Shown here one piece after another: positions 54,790-64,000 of a stretch of 64,000 nt of DNA. Positions within the stretch are counted from its first letter, which is position 1; every line of letters begins with the position of its first letter. The position numbers were made by a program, and so were the translations under genes. The notes under the pieces are model-generated. The model was given only the letters and a program-made list of their open reading frames with translations. It searched no databases and was not told where the DNA came from. This DNA comes from Tiliqua scincoides (Eukaryota > Chordata > Lepidosauria > Squamata > Scincidae): NCBI RefSeq assembly GCF_035046505.1, contig NC_089826.1, positions 73,833,754-73,897,753 of the forward strand, given 5' to 3'.

Positions 54790-55565
54790 GTATGAAGAAG
54801 CTATTATTATTATTTCCTTTTTGATGGCCTTGTTTCACATCCAAACTAAAAGGCATTTCAGTGGCACTTCAACCACTGAGGTTTGCATCTTAAGGGAATA
54901 ATATTGGTAGGGTTCATAAGGCACCATTGTGTGTAGAAGCTATCATGGCAATCGAGGCTTTGCATTCTTTGCAAAGAGACTAGGACCTTGCAAACCTCTA
55001 TCCGAGCCTGAACTTCAGCGACAAATGTGTAATTATCCATCACAAATATATCAGGACGTATTAAACACAGGGCGTTCGATAGATCTCGGTGCAAAGCAGC
55101 GACTGCTAAAGCTGTCAACGGCTGGAACAGATCCACAATTACAACAAATCAAAACTGACAAAGAGGCTAATGTGCACTATATGATTTTTTTTTTTTGCTG
55201 ACTTGCACTCCGAAAAAATGAGCTTGCGATGATGTGCTGTGACACAGAATAACTGGGGGAGGACGTGATGTGTGAAGAGGGGACAGCAGAGACTCAACTC
55301 CATCCTGAAGAACTCTTAGAAGATTCAAAGTGACTTGTTGACCATATTTGCTGGGCTCAGCATGAATCTGTTTAACAGCTTCATTCACTGTTATCTCCCC
55401 CCCCCCCCGCCCTGCACATGGTGACACATAACACGGTGTAACAAAAGTTGAACAATTTTTTGTCTATCTGAATATTTCAACATTTCTTTATTGATGTTGA
55501 TGCAAGAATTTTAAAAATGCCACTATTTTCGGCATAGCATTAGTAGTTCAACCATGATTTACATG
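54790..55565. other. Unique sequence, possible conserved non-coding block
   Basis: 54930-55150 is repeat-free with CpGs kept (GAGCCTGAACTTCAGCGAC, CAGGGCGTTCGATAGATC). A T-run and a C-run follow. No gene is supported. Confidence 0.3.
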
Positions 55566-55876
55566 TGGTTGGTCTGTGGAAGTCCTTGCCACAAGATGTG
55601 GTGACGGCGTCTGGCCTGGATGCCTTTAAAAGGGGATTGGACAAGTTTCTGGAGGAAAAATCCATTACGGGTTACAAGCCATGATTTGTATGTGCAACCT
55701 CCTGATTTTAGAAATGGGCTATGTCAGAATGCCAGATGCAAGGGAGGGCACCAGGATGAGGTTTCTTGTTATCTGGTGTGCTCCCTGGGGCATTTGGTGG
55801 GCTGCTGTGAGATACAGGAAGCTGGACTAGATGGGCCTATGGCCTGATCCAGTGGGGCTGTTCTTATGTTCTTACT
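55566..55876 (+). mobile_element. CR1 LINE 3' end, best copy
   Basis: It runs continuously from GGTCTGTGGAAGTCCTTGCC through GATGCCTTTAAAAGGGGATT, AACCTCCTGATTTTAGAAAT and AGCTGGACTAGATGGGCC to the terminal TTCTTATGTTCTTA. It is the cleanest copy of the abundant CR1 type here, non-coding, and truncated at the 5' end. Confidence 0.95.
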
Positions 55877-56020
55877 CCAAGTAGCTGTATGATACAATGC
55901 GTATTACAATGCATGAGGCAGTAGGTGCTACAAGCACAAAATTTAAGATAAGTAAAAAAGTTTTGGTGACACAAAAATAAACTAAGATTATTATTGGAAT
56001 CAGAACCTCTGTACTGTAGG

Positions 56021-56290
56021 GCAGCCCAATCCTCAGCTTCCTGGTGCCCGCCGTAGCAGCGACACCAAAGTAGCTATCGCTATAGCTGGAGGTCTCATTG
56101 GGGGAAGACTTCTCAAGACTACACCAGCTATTTTGCTAGCAAAGACTTGAGAGACTCGGTGTTGGGCTGGAAGTCAGAATACAGCAGAGCAGAGCTCCAC
56201 CATTTCCACCCCCAACCTGGTTCCTCCCCCCACCCCACCCTCCCTCTGCCCTCATTTTTCCTTCCCCTCACCTCCCAGAGGCCACACTGT
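56021..56290. mobile_element. CAATCCTA-family repeat, left part
   Basis: It starts GCAGCCCAATCCTCAGCTTC and has TAGCAGCGACACCAAAGTAG and TGAGAGACTCGGTGTTGGGC, as in long copies at 9478 and 22921. The right end is not found. Confidence 0.6.
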
Positions 56291-57224
56291 CACAAAGCAG
56301 CACTGATACAATGGTACACACTACTACATCAAGATTCTTTTCTGTTTTTTTTTTTTTAATCAATGCACATGCACACTTGGGCATGGATAAAATGCACACT
56401 GGAAAAAAAAAGCAAACAATGAGAATGTACATATGGTACATTAAGCTGCTGTTTTGCAGTGTTTTACATAATGCAGGGATGCATTTGCACATCAATAACA
56501 CATTCTACCAATGGCTGTGCATAGAGTCATGAGACAAACATTGCTTCTTTCCAGTGTTTTATTAATGCACATTTGTAACATGGGGGGAAGGGGGAGAGAT
56601 GCATATGACCTAAAGAACAGAAAGCTCTGGTAAACTTTTGATCGCCCAGAATCAATGTCAGGAATTCTCCTGGCCAAACTGAAAATCAGCAGTGTGATCA
56701 CAAATTTATGTCTCTTGCTGTATCACAGATGAGGGCAATGACTTGTTACAGATGCTTATCACTTTGAACAGCCTTTGCTTATATTCATGTGGTTTCTCTT
56801 TCAGTGTTCTTTTCTGCAACCCAGTTGCCATATCTCTTCATGCCAGAAATAGCTTTCGACTCTTCTTTGATCTTGAGCGCAGCTTTTGTGTGTCCAAAGG
56901 CTGTTCTCTGAATGACAGACCAGTGGTTTCCTTGTCCTTCATAAAGAAAGTTACAGCTTGTTAGGCAGCTTTATAGTGTCAATTTGGAAAACAAAGAATG
57001 GAGGATCTGCAGGTCTTGGGGGGGGGGGGGGTGAAAGTGAATGGCCATCATGACACTGAACAGTTTGGTTCATTAGCATAAGTGTCATCGCAAGAACTTG
57101 TCCACATCCATTCTTTACCAATTGCCCTGGTACCCCTGCAAAAGACACAAAACCATGTGATCTGGAGTAGAATGGGCCACATTGATTGATTGATAATGAT
57201 TTGTTTACAACTGCAGTGGGTTTC
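56291..57224. other. Unique sequence
   Basis: T-, A- and G-runs occur at 56346-56358, 56402-56410 and 57018-57030. No gene is recognised. Confidence 0.4.
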
Positions 57225-57232
57225 ATCTACAC

Positions 57233-57757
57233 CAGGGGTGGGCAAACCCCAGTCCAGGGGCCATTTGCAGCCTTTGGGAACCCCCGATCCAGCCCACAGG
57301 GAGCCTCTGGCCTGTCGGAGACTGTTGGAGCCCACGCTGGCCCACAACTGCCTGTTGCAACCACCAGACATGAAGGCCATTTATAGTTCCCACGTGTTTT
57401 CTGCTTTTCCCTGGACATTATTTTAACCCCCTCCCCTACCTCATTACCTCTGAATAACTTATGTCTCCATGTGTTTCTGGCTTGCCCTGGCTTGCTCTGT
57501 ATGTTTCCACTGTGTGGGAGGCGTGTGGCAAACAGTTCACAGTTCTCATGTGGTTCTACATGCCTGTATTATAGTTCTCATGTGTATTATAAATAAGCTT
57601 AGTAAAATTCATTCATTCATATAAGTTCCATCTCTAATTATTCATTTATGTAAATTTACTCAAATTTGAAATGTAAATTAATTCTTTTTCCCCCCATCCC
57701 CTGACACAGTGTCAGTGTGATGATGTGATCCTCCTGCCAAAATGTTTGCCTACCCTG
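57233..57757. mobile_element. hAT element (525 bp)
   Basis: Left end CAGGGGTGGGCAAACCCCAG, right end CAAAATGTTTGCCTACCCTG. The flanks ATCTACAC and AGCAACAC match at 6 of 8. The right-hand AT-rich part is the reverse of the start of 35601-36084. Confidence 0.88.
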
Positions 57758-57765
57758 AGCAACAC

Positions 57766-59223
57766 AAATGCCTCCCCCCCTTAAGTACAGGTACCTGAAG
57801 GAGACAGCTAACATACCGAACCCCACTGGGGCAATACCCCCACTGGGACAATACCACCCCTGGCTTCAACCTGAGATCACCTCTCATCAATCCCCAGTTT
57901 TTCAGCACCTATCCCTGGAAGGCAGGTCAAGGATGCTGAATTGTTCTGCCCATCCCTGCTCCAGTTCAGGTAGCCCAACAAAGGGGGGGCAGTTCGTGGG
58001 CAGGGAGGGGGAGTAACAAGACTTTTTGGGTAGGAAACATGGGGCAAGTCGGGGAGGGAAGTGGTGGATCCAGCAGCAGTCATACATGCCAGATCTTATT
58101 CCCCCATTTTAAAACCTCCCCATCCCTTTTGTCTCTTCATACATATGCCACCAAAATGACTGGCATATGTCTAAGGACACCCATGGGTGATCAGCAGACT
58201 AATAGGAGGTAAGTAAGAAATATCTTAAATCCTTCAGGTTGCCCAATTGTCCCTCCCCCCCCCCAAAAAAAAAACACAAACATGCAACACAACCTCTGTT
58301 GGTACCACTGCATGCTTTAATGTGGGTGGGGATAGGATTGGGTAATCCATCTCCTCTTATTAGACATTTCTAGCAGAATATGCATGTCCCAGTGAACTGT
58401 TGGAGGAGATGAGATGTCTGAAGTCTCAGCCCAAGCTACATTTGATGTCATTTCTGGAGTTCGCCTTTCAGCTTTTGATTGGTGTGACTTTCGTAACAGA
58501 CTCTCAATGTCCTTTGTGTGTCAAAAAAAAAAAAGAAATGTTGCATGCCTGGCGCCATTTGAAACTCTTAGAATGTTGCAGCCCCTGATCAACACAGCAT
58601 GATTGCCTGTCAAATCTACTGCCCTCCTCGCTGAACTCCACCACTGTCTTAAGGTTATCCACTCAATTCCAGCAGGCGCACTTGGGCTAAAAGTTGTCTG
58701 CAGTCCTGTTTCAACACACTTCGGACATATATCTTGTAGAATTGGATTCACACTTCCTGCTCTTTCGGGGGTGGTGATGGGGGTGGCAGTGCTGAGATGC
58801 TATCAGCTTCACTGTTAACGATTCCATAAGAGCTGCAAGGACAAGTCTCTAATCAACAACCTCCATCAAACACTTTCACGCCAAAGGAATCAGAAACAGC
58901 CCAGAGTTGATGTAGCAATTTTTGCAAAGATTTTGGCTGCTTAATGATGAACAAAACTGCAAATCGCCTTTGAAGCCACCTTTGAAGCCATTTATATGGC
59001 AATCAGGACAGAAACGATATAAATAAGCTCCTTGCTTTATGCAATGTCAGTGTTGACACTGGAATTAATTTTCTAAGGGCTGAAATAGTGCTCAGCATAT
59101 GATGGACTAATAACAGTCATCATGGATTCCAGAGTGGCAGCCACATGCACTACTTGCAAGATTAGAGATAGGCTTTTTTTTTCTGATGCCTCTCCGTGAA
59201 GCACATGTCTGTCACTTGTAGCA
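57766..59223. other. Mostly unique sequence
   Basis: GTGGGGATAGGATTGGG at about 58327 is a lone CAATCCTA-type end. About 58380-59050 is repeat-free with mixed composition and may be conserved non-coding DNA. Frames there lack known domains. Confidence 0.3.
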
Positions 59224-59507
59224 CAGTGGGCCCTCAGTATCTGCAGGGGATCCATTTTGGGACTTCCTTCTCCACTTGCTAGCACTGGCTTGCGCCAACA
59301 AACCAAAAGTGCCTTATAGTTGCATCCGGGAGGCCTTCTGAGGAATGGGGAAGGCCTCCAAGATGGGACTAGAAGGTACTTCCATTTTTTTCCGCAAGCT
59401 GGAGCTATCATCTGGTACGTCCTCTTGAGGCCCTCCAGCTGTGGGTTCGGCACCCGCAAATATTCAAATCGGCAGATGCTGAGCTTGCACGTAAGGAGGG
59501 CCCACTA
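59224..59507. mobile_element. Tigger/pogo-like MITE
   Basis: CAGTGGGCCCTCAGTATCTG at the left and GGAGGGCCCACTA at the right are inverted. CCGCAAATATTCAAATCGGC and AGCTGTGGGTTCGGCACC recall the Tigger group's ends (CCCTC-TATCTGC type). It is about 284 bp. Confidence 0.6.
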
Positions 59508-60247
59508 TGAGTTTCCTACAGTACCAAAGTCTTGAACGAAGGTTAATTTTTTGTCCTACAAAAGTGGTATACAGCAGGTATTGGAAACAGAATAAAGGAT
59601 TAGATGGACCGAAGTCCAATTTAACAAGTCAGTTGTTATATTATTCAGTTTAAGTTCACAGCCCTCATTGCTGCAGTTCAAACCTTAATATCTGTGGTTA
59701 AATAAGGGGTTTGACAAAAAAAAAAAGTGCAACAGTCAAAGATGTCATTAAATGTGAAGCCCTAATTATTACTAAAGAAGTGAGGGGAAGCTAGAGGTAG
59801 CCTATGTGGCAAGAAAAAGCATTTCAAAAGAATGCCTATGATTGGGAGTAAGGAGAGGGTGCTTCCTTAGAGCATCAAAAGTAGAAAGAAAAACACTCTC
59901 GAAAGAATGCAATTATTTAAACATGGAGTATTGCTGTCCATCTTCATTTGGAACTCAGCAGATCTGTTTAAAGGTACCCTGGAAAAAAATGCTCATGAGT
60001 CTTATAATGGAGTTTTTTAAAAGGATGAATATGGGTGGAAATAACACATGCTGCAGTTTATCACATATATGGTTCACTAGACTCAGACAGCAATTTAATT
60101 AGTGCAAGCACGCGTATTTAACCGTGTCAGGTTTTATATTTTTTAAAGCTTTCTATAGTATTTAGACTTTTGACCTAAATCTCAGAATTGATTTTTTTTC
60201 TTTGTTTTTAATCAGAAGATTTTAAGAAGGGAATGTGGTTAGGAATA
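59508..60247. other. Unique AT-rich sequence
   Basis: No repeats or genes are recognised. Confidence 0.4.
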
Positions 60248-60432
60248 TTTTCCACATTTCTATACTATCCTTCTTCCAAAGAGCTCAGGGTGTGTACATA
60301 GTTCCTTCCCGCCTTTTGTCTGCACAACAACCCAGTGAGGTAGGTGAGGCTGCAAGAGAGTGATGGGCCCAAGGTCACCCAAGAAGCTTCATGTCTGAGC
60401 AGGGATTTGAACCTGGATCTTCCAGTTCAAAG
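60248..60432 (-). mobile_element. MIR-like CORE-SINE
   Basis: It has CTTCTTCCAAAGAGCTCAGG, CACAACAACCCAGTGAGGTA, CCCAAGGTCACCCAAGAAGC and GCAGGGATTTGAACCTGG in order. Confidence 0.87.
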
Positions 60433-60674
60433 CCCTATCCCTGCTGCAAATTTTCTCATGCCATGGCATGAGAACATGTGATCTGGTGTAAAATGAACCA
60501 TGTTTGTTGATTGATAAATTAATCAGCTTATAACTGTAGTGGGTTCTATATTCACAAGGAGTTCAATCCTCAGCTTGCTCAGACATCAATCAGGTGCCCA
60601 GCCTGATCCTTGGCCTTGTGCATTGTGGGAGGAGACAAAATACCCTACCTCCTACATAGAACTGCTGGCTTTTT

Positions 60675-60722
<48 letters not shown>

Positions 60723-60744
60723 CGAGAGAGAGAGAGAGAGAGAG
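60675..60744. repeat. (GT)n-(GA)n microsatellite
   Basis: About 22 GT units followed by about 12 GA units. Confidence 0.97.
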
Positions 60745-60835
60745 GCTATTTGAAATACAGGTGTACAGACAGCATATATGACAGTGGTCAAAGCACAATA
60801 AAGATGCTCTTAATTAGGCAATTGCGCCTCCCATA

Positions 60836-61000
60836 GCCTGCAGCACAGCAAATACTACCCTGCACATGCCCAATCTTGTCTGATCTCAGAAGCTAAGCAG
60901 GGTCAGGCCTGGTTAGTACTTGGATGGGAGACCGCTTGGGAATATCGGGTGCTGTAGGCTTATACCAGAGTCTTTCGAGACTGAAGGTTGCCAACCATTT
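60836..61000 (+). mobile_element. 5S rRNA-derived SINE, nearly full length
   Basis: 60836-60961 aligns with vertebrate 5S rRNA from GCCTGCAGC to GGGTGCTGTAGGCTT. The internal control regions AGAAGCTAAGCAGGGTC and TTGGATGGGAGACCGC are kept. A LINE-type tail then begins (ACCAGAGTCTTTCGAGACTG, AAGGTTGCCAACC), followed by a T-run. The tail, point changes and single-copy setting mark it as a SINE and not a 5S gene. Confidence 0.95.
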
Positions 61001-61129
61001 TTTTTTTAGTGTCTGTTTACACAACAGAGAGGGTCTTAATGCAAAGAAGAGGCAGTTTATCTCCAGTAGCCTGTGCAGCCAGCTAGTGTCTGACAGGGAA
61101 TGTCTGTTTACACTTCAAAGGCCCTAGAT

Positions 61130-61220
61130 TGAGTGTAATGTTCACTTAACAACCTAATCACATAACAACAGGGATTGGAGAACGTATCCAGTTGTTAAGT
61201 GGCACACACCTGAATAATGT
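61130..61220. repeat. Short inverted repeat
   Basis: CACTTAACAAC (about 61143) and GTTGTTAAGTG (about 61192) are exact complements about 40 bp apart. This could be a remnant of a small DNA transposon. Confidence 0.5.
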
Positions 61221-61558
61221 GCGGCTCTGGGAAATAAGTTGGCTGAGCTCCTTTTTGCATCACAATTAATAGAAAAGGTACAATAAATAAGAAATCTTAT
61301 AACTTACCAGGTATAAACCGAGAGTCAACGGGAATAGAACAGAAATTTAATGTTCACAGTGAGTAAGTATATTTAAGTATTTAAACTCCTCTTAAGCCAT
61401 TTCTGCCCAATGTTACATATGCACAACAGGGACCAAATGTGTGCACCTGTGGGCCAGGCAAAAATGGGTGTAATATGGTAGCTCTCAAACATCTCTCTTT
61501 GCGCCACCTGAAGTTTATTGTATGTGACACTTATGTTAAGTGAGTTTGGCCACCCCTG
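61221..61558. mobile_element. hAT MITE, left end lost
   Basis: GTTGGCTGAGCTCCTTTTTG, ACCAGGTATAAACCGAGAGT and the right end GAGTTTGGCCACCCCTG match 29999-30320. The left inverted repeat is absent. Confidence 0.8.
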
Positions 61559-61566
61559 TTCTACCC

Positions 61567-62070
61567 CTTTAAAACACATACACACAAAGCAAGGATGCCT
61601 AGATTTGAAAGAAGGTATGACTAATTTGACAAGAAATGACAGTTTTGACATAAAGCCTGGTTCCCTGGAAGAGCCTCCTGACTATTGGATTTGGACATAT
61701 GGGAGGGGACAAGGGTGAAGAAAGATGTATAATATTTTTGCCAAGTGTCAGCATATATGCTTCACTGAGAAATATTAAGTGATTCAACTTCAAACACATC
61801 CAATTCGAGAGGAAGGAAGTTGCTTGTAACGGGTAATTTATGGCCGCCTTTCAACAAATGATGTATCTATGAACTATATTAAATCCACAGTCCAATGCAT
61901 TTTTCAGCATAGGATAAAGATCTTTCCGATCTCCACAATGCATATTTGTTATTCCTGTACATGCTCACATATATCCTTGTGACACCTGTGTTTTAAAGTG
62001 AACAAAAAAATCTGCACAACTTCCCATGCCGAAACATTTGCATCCATTTTCACATGAAAAAATATCCATC
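61567..62070. other. Unique sequence
   Basis: Nothing recognisable apart from a short ACAC tract. Confidence 0.4.
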
Positions 62071-62078
62071 AGCTATAG

Positions 62079-62566
62079 CAGAGTTTCTAAAACGGTGAGT
62101 TGGGACCCAGTAGGTGGGTCACAAGCCAATTTCAGGTGGGTCCCCATTCATTTCAATGTGCATTTTATTTTTAATATGTTGGACTTGATGCTATCATGGA
62201 ATGTGACTGCATTTGGGGACATGTTACAAATCTGTGGCTACTATGTACCTGCTTTTGGCAAAGATAGTCAATGGATCTTACTCCTGGGTAAGTGTGGATA
62301 GTATTGCAGCTTTTGGAATGTTTGGAGATTGATTGATTGATTTCACTGATCAGCAGCAGTTGGGAGAGTTAGGAGGGTTTTTTCTTTAAATAGTTTTTTA
62401 AATTTACAATTATTGTAAACTTTTCATTTACTTACTTAATTGATTGATTTGATGTCACTTCCAGCCATGACATCACTTCCAGGTTAATGACATCACTTCC
62501 AGTGGGTCCCAACAGATTGTCATTCTAAAACGTGGGTCTCAGGGCTAAAATGTTTGAGAACCAATG
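62079..62566. mobile_element. hAT MITE (488 bp)
   Basis: Left end CAGAGTTTCTAAAACGGTGA, right end TGTTTGAGAACCAATG. The flanks AGCTATAG and TACTATAG match at 6 of 8. It contains ACTCCTGGGTAAGTGTGGAT and TAGTATTGCAGC, half of the short palindromic element. Related to 40002-40215. Confidence 0.82.
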
Positions 62567-62574
62567 TACTATAG

Positions 62575-63153
62575 GGAAAGAGCCATGGCATGAGTTCTAC
62601 CAATATGCAGCAATACAAATAGCATCAAGAAATATCTTCTACCTGTGTGGTTAGCATGGTTTGTGAAATGATGTATCATGGTGGTAACACTTCCTTTGTA
62701 TGGGATATGTGTCATCAGCATTGGAGATCTTGCAAGCATTCAGCTTGCGATATCTCAAAATGTTGAGCTTCCTTGCTTGGCTGGTTGTGAGCAGAATCAA
62801 GATGGGTTTGAATGTGCCCAGAGAAGTGTGAACTTTTGTGAATCCACCACTTACAGAGGCTATTCTTCATTTTGAGCCTTTGCAAGCCTTTTGCAAGCTA
62901 TCAATTGTTCACAAAGGCTCAGGCTTTTGCCAACACTTCTTTGGAATGTCTGCAAACACTTGACAATTTCAGACACAACATGTATATTATGTAACCGTAC
63001 CATCTATAGTACCATCTCATGGGGAAGATGGTATTGTTGCCTGACAACACTTTTTCTCTATAATTTGGATGTGTACCATGTGTACCATGTTACAAATTTA
63101 CAGCAGTTGATCACAAGATCAGTAGGACCTGCATAGATTTGGCCAAACATTCA
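62575..63153. other. Unique sequence
   Basis: No repeats or genes are recognised. Confidence 0.4.
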
Positions 63154-63590
63154 GAGCCCAATCCTGAGCTTGTCAAGCCGGCCTTATGCTGGGGCTGGGT
63201 GTTGCAAACGTGCCATAAGGCACACCTGCAATACTCAGCGCAGGGTCTGTGCTGATGCTGGTCCAGTGCCAGTCCATAATGAGCCTAGTGCCAGTGGCAA
63301 GCCAGCAGCAGCCCTCCCAGAACAAGGGATGAGCTCCTGGTGGCCAAGAGGTTTGTTGGGGCAGGGGGAAGTGTTCCAGGGCAGGGGGTCAGAGCAGGTG
63401 GGGGGAGAAAGCAGGGCGGGAGCAGGTGGGGAGCAGGTGGGGGGGAAAAATGGGGGCGCGGAGCAGGTGGGGGGAGAAAGCAGGGCAGGAGGTAGTGGAA
63501 CCGGTGGAGCTCTGCTGTGCTAGATCCAGAACTCAGGTCTCTCAAGTCTGCGCTGACAAAATAGCTAGTGCAGACTTGATAAACCCCAGG
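63154..63590. mobile_element. CAATCCTA-family repeat, interrupted by a SINE
   Basis: It starts GAGCCCAATCCTGAGCTTGT and has the GTTGCAAACGTGCCATAAGG block and a G-rich tandem of AGCAGGTGGGG units at about 63392-63475. The right end is not seen before the SINE. Confidence 0.7.
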
Positions 63591-63924
63591 GCAGGAGGTC
63601 TGGTCTAGAGGGTAGAGCCTCCATCTGCCTGAAGATAACATCCACAAGGTCGCCAGTTCAAGGCCACCGGCACCGTGCGACCTTGAAGCAGCTAACAAGC
63701 TGAAGCCGAGCTATTCCATCTGCTCTGAGCGTGGGAGGATGGAGGCCAGAATGTGAAGCCAGATAGGAATGTAACACCTTGAATGTGGTGGTTCTTGAAA
63801 GAGAGAACCTTCTTTCAATTGTAAAAATCCCTATTTAATAAGGGATTTAAATAAAAGGCTGCCTATGTAAACCACCTTGAATAAAGTCTTGAATAAAGAC
63901 CAAGAAAGGCGGTATATAAATACC

Positions 63925-63976
<52 letters not shown>

Positions 63977-64000
63977 ATTATTATTATTATTATTATTATT
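63591..64000 (+). mobile_element. Sauria-type tRNA-derived SINE, cut by the window edge
   Basis: It has GGTCTGGTCTAGAGGGTAGA, CACAAGGTCGCCAGTTCAAG and AAAGGCGGTATATAAATACC, then (GTT)n at 63927-63976 and (ATT)n to the edge. It is very similar to 17360-17755, which suggests recent activity. Confidence 0.94.

Noticed and set aside
60836-60961. Functional 5S rRNA gene
   Set aside because: It has several changes from vertebrate 5S, a LINE-type tail, no tandem array, and a second truncated copy with the same tail.
63392-63475. Gene-associated G-quadruplex promoter
   Set aside because: The G-rich tandem lies within a CAATCCTA-family repeat and no gene is adjacent. Quadruplex potential is likely but is a property of the repeat.
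1-64000. Retroviral, LTR or Polinton remnants
   Set aside because: No long terminal repeats, gag/pol/env-like segments or Polinton genes were recognised on either strand by eye. Strongly decayed pieces could be missed.

Overview
This window looks like non-coding nuclear DNA from a squamate reptile (a lizard or relative). The evidence is its repeat content: two copies of a tRNA-derived SINE with a Bov-B-like 3' end (Sauria-SINE type), SINEs derived from 5S rRNA, many 3' ends of CR1 LINEs, MIR-like CORE-SINEs, and a very large set of hAT-type DNA transposons and MITEs. I identified the families from remembered consensus sequences and from the internal structure of the copies. No database search was possible. 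I find no protein-coding host gene that I can support. Almost all open frames are chance frames or lie in repeats. One segment at 7.96-8.30 kb (minus strand) has a codon-like appearance and is listed as a weak candidate.

Layout: 0-10 kb holds CR1 fragments, a fold-back hAT, a 5S-derived SINE and long unique AT-rich DNA. 10.6-14.4 kb is a 2.9 kb hAT with a perfect 8-bp target duplication. It is inserted in the end of another repeat and is itself packed with short palindromic elements. 15-24 kb alternates repeats whose ends read CAATCCTA with hAT MITEs, a probable Tigger-like element and a SINE nested in a hAT. 24-28 kb is mainly unique sequence. 28.6-29.8 kb is a broken LINE. 30-42 kb mixes hAT MITEs (two of them side by side at one target site), CR1 ends and GC-rich CAATCCTA repeats. 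43.3-45.2 kb is a 1.7 kb hAT nested in a smaller hAT-like MITE, with a CpG-rich inner part. 45-51 kb holds a short LINE copy with an 11-bp target duplication, tRNA-derived SINEs and more hATs. 51.4-52.3 kb and several other blocks are repeat-poor and could hold conserved non-coding elements. 53-64 kb continues the same mix and ends inside a Sauria-type SINE.

The best supported biology is how these elements depend on and insert into one another. The 5S-derived SINE shares its 3' tail with the LINE copies in the same window, which suggests that this LINE moves that SINE. At least eight hAT-type elements can be delimited to the base by perfect 8-bp target duplications. I recognised no retrovirus, LTR element, Polinton, CRISPR array or host RNA gene.
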